A stretch of DNA of 64,000 nucleotides from the NCBI RefSeq assembly GCF_004522215.1, contig NZ_SDLR01000004.1:434001-498000 (forward strand), read 5' to 3'. The DNA is from Ammoniphilus sp. YIM 78166. Its GTDB lineage: Bacteria; Bacillota; Bacilli; Aneurinibacillales; RAOX-1. Shown here piece by piece: positions 43,686 through 51,139 of the stretch (position 1 is the stretch's first letter; each line of letters opens with the position of its first letter). The notes below the pieces were generated by a model. It did no database searches, was not told where the DNA came from, and worked only from the letters and a program-made list of their open reading frames with translations. The translations under genes were made by a program, and so were the position numbers.

Positions 43686-44495
43686 GTGGGAAAGCAAACT
43701 CCAGCGATTGAAATCGATAGCCTAAGCAAGGTTTACTCGGATAGGAATGAAGAGGTAGTTGCTATTAAGGAAGTGAACCTGAGTATTCCGGAAGGAAAGT
43801 TCGTCAGCGTCGTTGGACCAAGTGGGTGCGGAAAAAGTACATTCCTGCATATTGTTGGGGGCTTTATTCCAAAGACGAAAGGAACGGTTCGAATCCGAGG
43901 GAAGGAAGTGGATAAACCGGGGCCAGATAGAGGCATGATGTTCCAGGAATCTGCTTTGTTTCCTTGGAAAACCGTGAGTGAAAATGTAGCTTGGGGTTTA
44001 GAGATTCAAGGAGTTCCAAAACAAGAGCGTCAGGGGATCGTAGAGAATTATCTGAAGCTCGTCCACCTGTGGGAGTTTAGAAACCATTTGCCTTCTCAAT
44101 TATCCGGAGGGATGAAACAGCGAATTTCGCTTGCACGTGTATTGGCTTTTAACCCTGATGTTTTATTGATGGATGAACCCTTTGGCGCTCTGGATGCCCA
44201 AACGAGGGAAAATATGCAAGTGGAGCTGCAACGTATATGGAAGGAATCCCAAAAGAGCGTACTCTTCGTTACCCATGATATTGATGAAGCTGTTTTCCTA
44301 AGTGATATTGTTGTTGTATTTACAGGAAGGCCTGCAGTCATTAAAGAAATCATTGAGATTGATTTTCCAAGACCGCGTAATCTTGACATTCACAAGACAA
44401 AAGAATTCACTGATTACCGCAACTACATTTGGGATTTGCTTCACCAGGAGCATGCGAAACCACATTTGAAAGTATCGGAGGTAGTTAATGGATAA
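43686..44495 (+). CDS. ABC transporter ATPase (SsuB/TauB type)
   Basis: A 269-residue nucleotide-binding subunit of the nitrate/sulfonate/taurine family. Walker A is GPSGCGKST, signature LSGGMKQR, Walker B VLLMDEPFGALD and the switch His is in VTHDIDEA. GTG 43686 is preferred because AAGGAGG (43671-43677) lies 8 nt upstream; ATG 43680 is too close. It overlaps the first permease by 8 bp. Confidence 0.93.
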   Translation: MGKQTPAIEIDSLSKVYSDRNEEVVAIKEVNLSIPEGKFVSVVGPSGCGKSTFLHIVGGFIPKTKGTVRIRGKEVDKPGPDRGMMFQESALFPWKTVSENVAWGLEIQGVPKQERQGIVENYLKLVHLWEFRNHLPSQLSGGMKQRISLARVLAFNPDVLLMDEPFGALDAQTRENMQVELQRIWKESQKSVLFVTHDIDEAVFLSDIVVVFTGRPAVIKEIIEIDFPRPRNLDIHKTKEFTDYRNYIWDLLHQEHAKPHLKVSEVVNG

Positions 44496-45243
44496 GCGCT
44501 TCAGAAAAATTGCGTTCATTGAACTGATTGTCATCATCATCGTTTGGCAAGGACTCGCCTATGCGCAGCTTATCCCTTCTTATTTGGCAAACCCGGCTAT
44601 TATTGGCTCCCAATTATGGGGACTGCTGGTTACTGGCGATCTTTTCATGAATGCAGGGGTCAGTCTCTACCGATCGCTGATAGGTTTTTTCATTGTTGCG
44701 ATAACGGGAGTGGCATTCGGGATCGTCGCTGGATATTACAGAAAAATTGGAGCGTTTTTTGAACCCTTAATTACCATTGTTAACCCAGTTCCTAAGATTG
44801 CGCTTCTTCCCATCCTGATGGTCTGGTTTGGCATTTCTGATGTAACGAGAATTCTAATTATTTTCTTGACTGCATTTTTTCCTTGCTTTATTGCAACAAG
44901 GGATGGCGTTCATGGGGTAAACCACGTATTTATCTGGGCAGGAGAAAATATGGGAGCCAGTCGTTTTCAGATCTTAAGGAAGGTCGTATTCCCTGCTGCT
45001 TTGCCCAAAATATTCGATGGTTTGCGGGTATCACTGGGTCTGACGTTCATTATGATGTTCTCTTCGGAAATGATCGGGTCTTCCAATGGCTTGGGGCTTG
45101 GATTCTTGATCCTGAGTGCTGATGTTGCAGGTCGAACGGATTTGATGTTTGCCTCCATCATTGTCATTGCTCTCCTCGGTTTTGTCTTTGACCGGATCCT
45201 GCTGGCTGTGCGTGGAAGATTACTGTGGTGGGCAGAGAGATAG
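44488..45243 (+). CDS. ABC transporter permease 1 (SsuC type)
   Basis: A 251-residue permease with about six helices and the EAA loop region AGENMGASRFQILRKVVFPAALPKIFDGL, which docks with the ATPase. The core PVPKIALLPILMVWFG is typical of SsuC/TauC proteins. It is followed 9 bp later by a second, clearly different permease, so the channel is probably a heterodimer. Confidence 0.92.
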   Translation: MDKRFRKIAFIELIVIIIVWQGLAYAQLIPSYLANPAIIGSQLWGLLVTGDLFMNAGVSLYRSLIGFFIVAITGVAFGIVAGYYRKIGAFFEPLITIVNPVPKIALLPILMVWFGISDVTRILIIFLTAFFPCFIATRDGVHGVNHVFIWAGENMGASRFQILRKVVFPAALPKIFDGLRVSLGLTFIMMFSSEMIGSSNGLGLGFLILSADVAGRTDLMFASIIVIALLGFVFDRILLAVRGRLLWWAER

Positions 45244-45252
45244 GGGGATATG

Positions 45253-46005
45253 ATGTTAAAAAAAGTATGGGAAAAAATTGTTAGCTATCAAGTCATTATT
45301 TGGCTGGTTCTTATATGGGAAATCATTGTCTGGTCCGGAGTGATGCCTGAGCGTCTATTCCCTTCCTTATTTAAGGTGGTTTATGTCTCGTATGATTTGC
45401 TTGTAACCGGGATGGTTGGAGAAAATCTTTCGGTGACCTTGTTCAGGTTATTTGCCGGTTTTGGATTGGCCGCGCTCGTCGGTGTTCCATTGGGGTTGAT
45501 GATGAGCCGGTATAACTTGCTCAATGATTGGATGCAGCCAATGTTCTCCATTGGCTATCCGATTCCCCGCGTTGCGCTTTATCCCATTTTCGTATTTATA
45601 TTCGGTATAGGATCGGGCTCTAAGATTCTGGTTGTCTTCCTGGAATGCATCTTTCCGATCGTTATCAATACGTATTATGGTTCTCTTCGAGTCAATCATC
45701 TTTATGTATGGGCTGCCCAGAACATGGGGGCAAGCCAAATGCAATTATTTTGGAAGGTATTGTTCCCCGCTACGCTTCCATCGATCTTTACAGGCTTTAG
45801 GATAGCGATTCCTTTGGCCTTGGTTATTACGATACTAACCGAAATGATAGGCTCAACAGATGGAATGGGATATTTGTTAAGTTATATGTCTGCATCCCTT
45901 ATGCAAGAGAAGGTAATGGCTGGGGTTATTTTTATTACCATTCTTGGATTTATGGTGACCGTCTTGTTTGAAGCCGTCCATCGTCGTTTTGTTTTCTGGA
46001 AATAA
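45253..46005 (+). CDS. ABC transporter permease 2 (SsuC type)
   Basis: A 250-residue second permease, homologous to the first, with its own EAA loop AAQNMGASQMQLFWKVLFPATLPSIFTGF and PIPRVALYPIFVFIFG. The start is one of two adjacent ATGs; 45253 gives a 5-nt spacing from AGGGGG. Most SsuC-type importers use one permease as homodimer, so the pair here suggests an asymmetric substrate path. Confidence 0.91.
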   Translation: MLKKVWEKIVSYQVIIWLVLIWEIIVWSGVMPERLFPSLFKVVYVSYDLLVTGMVGENLSVTLFRLFAGFGLAALVGVPLGLMMSRYNLLNDWMQPMFSIGYPIPRVALYPIFVFIFGIGSGSKILVVFLECIFPIVINTYYGSLRVNHLYVWAAQNMGASQMQLFWKVLFPATLPSIFTGFRIAIPLALVITILTEMIGSTDGMGYLLSYMSASLMQEKVMAGVIFITILGFMVTVLFEAVHRRFVFWK

Positions 46006-46031
46006 TCTTATCTTTTTAGGAGGATAATCAT

Positions 46032-46859
46032 ATGCCATTTGTTGAGGTGGGGGATCTATCGATCCATTACGAGATTGCAGGACGTGGTGAACCATTGGTT
46101 TTGCTCCATGGCATGGGGAATAATTCTCAGTCTTGGCGAAAGCAAATCAGCGAATTACAAGAACATTTTACGATTATTGCGTGGGATGCTCCGGGATATG
46201 GGGCAAGCTCTGATCCGCAATATGAATTGAGAAGCTTTTGTCAATTTGCTGATATCTTAAAGGGTTTCTTGGAAAAGCTTCCTTATCAGTCTGTTAACCT
46301 ATTAGGCCATTCTATGGGGGCAGCGATTGCGATCGATTTTTGCCACCGCTATCCGTCTCAGGTTAAATCCTTGATTATATCGGATGCCACTAGAGGAGCA
46401 GCGGCACTGGATCAAGAAGAAAATGAGAAAAGACTAAAGAATCGTCTGAATTCCATTGAAACACTGGATCCCCAGGAGATTGCGAAACGGCGGGTAAAGG
46501 AACTGCTTGCTCCGCAAGCCTCTGATGAAGTGAGGAGAGAAGCGGAGCGCATCATGGCGCAGGTAAGGCCCGCCGGATACCGGTCTGTGGCGTATTCCCT
46601 CTATCATGTCAATCAAATGGATCTCCTCTCTGCTATTTCCATTCCTACTCTTGTAATTTGCGGGGAGTTAGATAAGGTAACACCGGTCAGTGAATCCCGG
46701 ATCTTTCATGAGAGCATGCCTCAATCTGAATTCGTGATTATTCCTGAAACAGGACATCTTTGCTATCAGGAGGATTCGGCAACCTTTAATCGGCACATCT
46801 TGAATTTTCTTTCCGGGAAACATTCGGATAGAGAAAGGGAAGATGTTTGTGCCCAGTGA
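46032..46859 (+). CDS. Alpha/beta hydrolase (meta-cleavage-product hydrolase-like)
   Basis: A 275-residue alpha/beta-fold hydrolase. Oxyanion loop LLHGMGNN, nucleophile S94 in GHSMGAAI, acid in CGELDKVTP and His in ETGHLCYQ form the usual triad. The size and order resemble MhpC/BphD enzymes that split the C-C bond of ring meta-cleavage products. The island also has an extradiol dioxygenase, which supports that role, though an esterase or enol-lactonase is possible. It follows the permease by 26 bp and overlaps the first IclR gene by 17 bp. Confidence 0.85.
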   Translation: MPFVEVGDLSIHYEIAGRGEPLVLLHGMGNNSQSWRKQISELQEHFTIIAWDAPGYGASSDPQYELRSFCQFADILKGFLEKLPYQSVNLLGHSMGAAIAIDFCHRYPSQVKSLIISDATRGAAALDQEENEKRLKNRLNSIETLDPQEIAKRRVKELLAPQASDEVRREAERIMAQVRPAGYRSVAYSLYHVNQMDLLSAISIPTLVICGELDKVTPVSESRIFHESMPQSEFVIIPETGHLCYQEDSATFNRHILNFLSGKHSDREREDVCAQ

Positions 46860-47646
46860 AGAAAAGGATCGATACCTTTCCCATTCGTTGGTTAGGGGAC
46901 TAGAGATATTGCAAATGTTTGATGTGGAAACTCCTACTCTGTCGTTAGCAGAAATCTCTTCCCGTCTCCATGTAGGACGGACGGTTCCCTACCGATTGCT
47001 ATATACTCTTCAAGCGATGGGATTCATCAGTCAGGATGAAAACACAAAACGATACGAGTTGTCTCCAAAGGTGCTGAATTTGGGATTTTCGTATCTAACC
47101 ACTTTGCAAATTCCGGATATATCCAAGCCCTACTTGGAACAATTGAGGGATAGGACGGGTGCTTCTGCCCATTTAGGTGTCCTGGATGGAAAAGAGATCG
47201 TCTATGTATTAAGGGTGGCCGCTCGAGGCATTACGTCATTAAACGTAAGCATTGGTTCGCGGTTGCCAGCGCACGCTACGTCCATAGGCAAGTGTCTACT
47301 TGCCTATCAACCTAATGAAAGATTGAATGAGCTTCTATATGGGTCAGAATTGCAGCCGTTTACCAATCAAACCAAGACGAAGGTATTGGAGCTGAGAACA
47401 GAACTTACGTCTATATTGGAAAATGGTTATGCTATGAGCAAAGGGGAATTCGAAAGCGGAATCCACTCGATTGCAGCCCCGATTTTTGATCGGAGTGGCA
47501 CTGCTGTTGCGGCTATTAACATTGCTGCGCCAAAGTCCTTTTTAAATGAAGAATTCATTTCAGCTGTGGCTTTAAATGAAGTTTGCAAGACAGCTTTATT
47601 GATTTCTGAATATTTTGGTTACCGTCTAACGACTGTTCACTCCTGA
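46843..47646 (+). CDS. IclR-family regulator 1
   Basis: A 267-residue regulator with N-terminal winged helix (about 12-75: LAEISSRLHVGRTVPYRLLYTLQAMGF) and an IclR effector domain (80-265, with GSRLPAHATSIGKCLLAYQP). IclR proteins in catabolic islands sense aromatic acids. It lies at the end of the ABC operon, overlapping the hydrolase gene. It is closely related to the next gene. ATG 46843 or GTG 46849 could be the start; the ribosome site GAAAGGG sits 3 or 9 nt upstream. Confidence 0.93.
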   Translation: MFVPSEEKDRYLSHSLVRGLEILQMFDVETPTLSLAEISSRLHVGRTVPYRLLYTLQAMGFISQDENTKRYELSPKVLNLGFSYLTTLQIPDISKPYLEQLRDRTGASAHLGVLDGKEIVYVLRVAARGITSLNVSIGSRLPAHATSIGKCLLAYQPNERLNELLYGSELQPFTNQTKTKVLELRTELTSILENGYAMSKGEFESGIHSIAAPIFDRSGTAVAAINIAAPKSFLNEEFISAVALNEVCKTALLISEYFGYRLTTVHS

Positions 47647-47669
47647 ATTATTGGGAGTGATTTTTTTTT
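47637..47669 (+). terminator. Terminator between the two iclR genes
   Basis: TCACTCC (47637-47643) pairs with GGAGTGA (47654-47660), then nine T. It overlaps the stop codon of iclR 1, so iclR 2 has its own transcript. Confidence 0.85.
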
Positions 47670-47736
47670 CAGCGTGAAAAGATATGCTATAATCGCATTA
47701 GTCAGTTTTTAGTTCGCATAAAGGGTGAGGATTAGT

Positions 47737-48528
47737 ATGGCAAGTGGAGACGGAGATCGTTATATATCAAATTCATTAATCAGGGGCTTGCAGATTCTAA
47801 GAATGTTTAATGCAGATCAGCCTACCTTATCATTGGCTGAGATTGCCGGAAACTTAGGGGTAAGCCGAACGGTGCCTTACCGTTTATTGTATACGCTTCA
47901 GGCTGATGGGTATTTAATTCAAGATGAGCATACGAAACGATACGAGTTAACTCCAAAAGTATTGGAATTAGGTTTTTCTTATCTCAACACCCTTCAACTC
48001 CCTGAGATTGCGCGACCCTATATGGAGGCCTTGAGGGATAAAACAGGTGCATCAAGTCATATGGGCATCCTTGATGGGAATGAAGTGGTCTATGTAGGCA
48101 GAGTTCCAATACCTGGGGTAGCAGCAATAACCGTAAGTATAGGGACAAGGCTTCCTGCTCATGCCATTTCCATGGGTAAATGCTTGTTGGCTTACCAGCC
48201 GAGGGAACGGATCGAAGCGATATTTCTAGGTTCTGATTTAAAGCCGTATACACAGCAAACTAAAACGATGCTGGCCGATTTATTAAACGAGCTTCAGATT
48301 ATACGAGAAAGAGGCTATGCAATCGGGGATCAGGAGTTTGAGAGCGGGATTCGTTCTGTTGCTGCACCCATTTTCAACAGGTTGGGACTTGTTATTGCAT
48401 CGGTTAGTGTAGTAGCCTCCGCAGCTGTCTTAAACAACGAGGCGATGGAACAGGTGGTCATCCCAGGAGTATGCGAAACAGCTGTAACGCTATCGCAGTT
48501 TATGGGTTTTACGGGACATCGAAATTAG
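47737..48528 (+). CDS. IclR-family regulator 2
   Basis: A 263-residue paralogue of regulator 1, similar throughout (YISNSLIRGLQILRMFN; LAEIAGNLGVSRTVPYRLLYTLQADGY; GTRLPAHAISMGKCLLAYQPRER). The near-identical recognition helices (GRTVPYRLL and SRTVPYRLL) suggest that both bind the same DNA sites, while effector domains differ more. ATG 47737 follows AAAGGGTGAGG; GTG 47725 lies within that site. TATAAT at 47688-47693 may be the -10 of its own promoter. Confidence 0.93.
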   Translation: MASGDGDRYISNSLIRGLQILRMFNADQPTLSLAEIAGNLGVSRTVPYRLLYTLQADGYLIQDEHTKRYELTPKVLELGFSYLNTLQLPEIARPYMEALRDKTGASSHMGILDGNEVVYVGRVPIPGVAAITVSIGTRLPAHAISMGKCLLAYQPRERIEAIFLGSDLKPYTQQTKTMLADLLNELQIIRERGYAIGDQEFESGIRSVAAPIFNRLGLVIASVSVVASAAVLNNEAMEQVVIPGVCETAVTLSQFMGFTGHRN

Positions 48529-48542
48529 GGGATATAAAAGCG

Positions 48543-48601
48543 AAAAAACGTAAGGAAACGAAGCATGTAAGTTGCTTCAAGATCCTTGCGTTTTTATTTT
48601 T
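48543..48601 (+). terminator. Terminator after iclR 2
   Basis: AAAACGTAAGGA pairs with TCCTTGCGTTTT (about 48545-48556 and 48583-48594), with an inner GAAGCA/TGCTTC arm, followed by a T-rich tail. Confidence 0.8.
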
Positions 48602-48602
48602 T

Positions 48603-48627
48603 TGTTTCAAATACAAAACATTGTTTA
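48603..48627. promoter_or_regulatory. Operator-like site O3, upstream of the catabolic operon promoter
   Basis: In reverse orientation it matches the 42423 site at about 22 of 25 positions (TGTTTTGTATTTGAAAC core on the minus strand). It lies about 64-88 bp before the expected start point. Confidence 0.55.
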
Positions 48628-48655
48628 TTCAATTAAAAATTCTAAACATTTATTA

Positions 48656-48684
48656 TTGACATAATCCTCAACAATTCTTAAAAT
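48656..48684 (+). promoter_or_regulatory. Promoter of the aromatic catabolic operon
   Basis: TTGACA (48656-48661), exactly 17 nt, TAAAAT (48679-48684). Confidence 0.8.
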
Positions 48685-48697
48685 GTAGTTATAAAAC

Positions 48698-48727
48698 AAA
48701 ACATAGTTTTGTATATAAAACACAACG
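48698..48727. promoter_or_regulatory. Operator-like site O4, downstream of the catabolic operon promoter
   Basis: AAAACATAGTTTTGTATAT plus TAAAACA matches site 42423 with 2 differences in 25. It lies at about +7 to +37 of the promoter. Confidence 0.65.
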
Positions 48728-48760
48728 GTAATGTGAAGAACTTAGGAGGCTGATGGAAAG

Positions 48761-49294
48761 ATGACAGAGCAAAAGTTTTCAATCGAGGAATTTGAAAAAA
48801 AATATGTGGCTCGTCTTGAAACAAGAAAATTGGATTGGAACGTTTTAAAATTTCAAGAAGAAGTTGATCCGACTTATCGACGTGCCCAGAAGAGATATAT
48901 AGGCCGCGGCGCCACTGCCAATAATGATTCAAATGTCATTGCGGCATCTAATTTCACATTGAGCACGATGGTCTTGCCTGCGGGCTGCGTGGGCCCGCTG
49001 CACTTGCATGATGATGTAGAAGAAGTATTCTTCGTTTTGAAGGGGAAGGTTACAGCCCTTATTCAGCAAGATAGCTATAGTGAGATCCATGAGATTTCAT
49101 TGGGAGAGAGGGATTGCATCAGCAGCCCTCCCGGAGTGTATCGGGGAATAAGAAATGATGGCGATGAAGAAGCCCTAATGCTAGTGATGTTAGGTTCTCC
49201 GAAGCCTAATTTGCCTAGCTATCCAGAAGGAAGCGAATTAGAGGAATTGCGCAAGCAGCGTGCAGCAGAGAGAGAAGCAATAATTAAAGGCTAG
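48761..49294 (+). CDS. Cupin-domain protein
   Basis: A 177-residue single-cupin protein, first gene of the ten-gene catabolic run. The metal motif is GPLHLHDDVEEVFFVLKG (two His and a Glu), with the second motif around SSPPGVYRGIRND, where the usual His is not evident. Small cupins near dioxygenases may be ring-cleaving or isomerising enzymes or accessory proteins; the specific reaction is unknown. AGGAGG lies before the ATG. A hairpin separates it from the next gene. Confidence 0.82.
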   Translation: MTEQKFSIEEFEKKYVARLETRKLDWNVLKFQEEVDPTYRRAQKRYIGRGATANNDSNVIAASNFTLSTMVLPAGCVGPLHLHDDVEEVFFVLKGKVTALIQQDSYSEIHEISLGERDCISSPPGVYRGIRNDGDEEALMLVMLGSPKPNLPSYPEGSELEELRKQRAAEREAIIKG

Positions 49295-49305
49295 TAGGTT
49301 GACTT

Positions 49306-49338
49306 GTTTGGAGGCTTCTTAACAGAAAGTCTCCAAAC
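49306..49338 (+). other. Intercistronic hairpin between cupin and dioxygenase genes
   Basis: GTTTGGAG (49306-49313) pairs with CTCCAAAC (49331-49338), with partial pairing inside. There is no U-tract, so it is more likely an mRNA stability or processing element than a terminator. Confidence 0.5.
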
Positions 49339-49368
49339 CTCTCATAACGATAATGGAGGTGCGCCAAT

Positions 49369-50286
49369 ATGCTAGGTATCACACATTTGAGACATGTTAG
49401 CTTAATTACCCCTGTCTTGAAGGAACAAGCTGAATTTTACGAGCAAGTATGGGGATTAGATAAGGTATTTCAAGATGATAAGACAGCTTATTTTCGCGGG
49501 TCGGGTCCTGAACATCATATCTTAAGCCTGCATGCAGGAGAGAAAAGAGGCTTACACCATCTCAGTTTTGGAATGGTGGATAAGAATGCTGTAGATCAAG
49601 CAGTGGAAACACTGGCCAAAAAGGGAGTGCGCATCGTTTCAGAGCCAGCTTACTTGGATGAAGAGGGGAAAGGTTACGGCTTTCGCTTTCTTGATCCGGA
49701 GAATCGATGCATTGAACTATCGGCTTGGGTCGAAGTTCACACTTCAATTTGGAACAAGAAAAACGTAGATCCGGTGAGGCTGAATCACGTGGTCATGAAT
49801 ACGGTTGATCTGGATCAGGCGGTTGAATTCTATACAAACGTCTTGGGATTTAAAGTGACCGACTGGAGCGAGCATCAGATGGCTTTCCTTCGCTGCAACA
49901 AGAAGCATCACTCGATTGCCTTCAACCAGGATGTCCATGCTTCAGTCAACCATATGGCTTACGAAGTGGACAATGTAGATGAAGTAATGCGAGGCATTAG
50001 CAATGTAAGAAAAGCAGGTTACAAGGAAATTTGGGGACCTGGCCGTCATGGCCCAGGAAATAACATCTTCTGTTACTTTCAAGATCCAGCAGGTTTCGTT
50101 ATGGAGTATACGTGTTACCTGGAAACGATCGAAGATGAAGCAGAATGGAAGGCACGAGTATGGAAGAGAGTGCCTCATCTCATGGATCAGTGGCAGATTG
50201 CTGGACCGCCGAAGCCGGAGACTAGGGCTGCGATGGCTGGAGAGCCGGATGAAGGTTGGGTAAACCTTGAAGCCGTAAGTAAATAA
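49369..50286 (+). CDS. Extradiol ring-cleavage dioxygenase (VOC, type I)
   Basis: A 305-residue two-domain vicinal-oxygen-chelate protein. The N-terminal domain (1-120) is non-catalytic; the C-terminal domain carries the expected iron ligands H140 (RLNHVVMNT), H195 (VNHMAYEV) and E246 (FVMEYT). The family opens catechols next to the hydroxyls (BphC, HpaD, CatE). Within the island it would act on the catechol made by the Rieske oxygenase and SDR. AATGGAGG lies upstream. Confidence 0.9.
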   Translation: MLGITHLRHVSLITPVLKEQAEFYEQVWGLDKVFQDDKTAYFRGSGPEHHILSLHAGEKRGLHHLSFGMVDKNAVDQAVETLAKKGVRIVSEPAYLDEEGKGYGFRFLDPENRCIELSAWVEVHTSIWNKKNVDPVRLNHVVMNTVDLDQAVEFYTNVLGFKVTDWSEHQMAFLRCNKKHHSIAFNQDVHASVNHMAYEVDNVDEVMRGISNVRKAGYKEIWGPGRHGPGNNIFCYFQDPAGFVMEYTCYLETIEDEAEWKARVWKRVPHLMDQWQIAGPPKPETRAAMAGEPDEGWVNLEAVSK

Positions 50287-50313
50287 GCGCGAATTGAAGA
50301 AGGGAGTACCATT

Positions 50314-51105
50314 ATGGACTTGGGCTTGAGAGATAAAGTGGCTGTGATAATGGGCGGAACATCAGGGGTTGGACTAAAAGCAGCGGAAATGTTTCTCCAA
50401 GAAGGAGCAAAAGTAGCTGTCTGCGGAAGAAATCAGGAACGTTTGGATAAAGCATGCAACCATCTGCTGCAATTTGGTTCTGCAGATCGAATTTATGCAG
50501 GAACCTGCAATGTAACGAACAAGCAGGATGTGGATGCGTTTATGAACGGAACGGCAGGAGCCTTGGGTGGTATTGATATCCTGGTCAATGCAGCTGGCCA
50601 CAGCGTCATGGGATACTTTTTCGATATCACGGATGAACAATGGCAGGAGCAGATTCAATTAAAGTACTTTGCCGTCATTTATGCCATCCGAGCAGCCCAT
50701 CCTTATTTGGTGAAACAAGGCGGGGGCCGCATTATCAACATTAACGCTACACTGGCAAAAGAACCTGAAAGACATATGGTCGCTACAGCCGCAACGAGAG
50801 CAGGACTGCTGAATTTGAGCAAGACCTTATCCCAGGAACTAGCGCCTGATAACATTCTCGTCAACTCGGTGAGTTTAGGTTTAATCCGCACAGATCAATG
50901 GGAACGCCGCCGATTGCAGAATGCACCGAATGTAGAACCGGATATGTATTACGGCGATCTGGCGAAGAAAAGAAACATTCCACTTGGGAGAGTAGGAGAA
51001 CCGGAAGAGGTGGCAAGCGTGATTCTTTTCCTGGCTTCTCGTCAAGCAAGCTATGTTTCGGGATCGACAATTGAGACAGCTGGGGCGCTCGGCAAGGCTT
51101 TATAA
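50314..51105 (+). CDS. SDR-family protein with altered catalytic residues
   Basis: A 263-residue Rossmann protein of the short-chain dehydrogenase/reductase family. The cofactor loop GGTSGVGLKAA and NAAG (93-95 region) are present. By alignment on the NLSK segment the catalytic Tyr and Lys (YxxxK) fall at T158 and R162 (HMVATAATRAG), so normal SDR chemistry is unlikely. It may be an isomerase, a dehydratase-like or a binding subunit. It lies between the ring-cleavage enzyme and the ThDP enzyme, 27 bp and 34 bp away. Confidence 0.85.
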   Translation: MDLGLRDKVAVIMGGTSGVGLKAAEMFLQEGAKVAVCGRNQERLDKACNHLLQFGSADRIYAGTCNVTNKQDVDAFMNGTAGALGGIDILVNAAGHSVMGYFFDITDEQWQEQIQLKYFAVIYAIRAAHPYLVKQGGGRIININATLAKEPERHMVATAATRAGLLNLSKTLSQELAPDNILVNSVSLGLIRTDQWERRRLQNAPNVEPDMYYGDLAKKRNIPLGRVGEPEEVASVILFLASRQASYVSGSTIETAGALGKAL

Positions 51106-51139
51106 AGGTTTGAATAATTTAGATGAGAGGTACATGATC

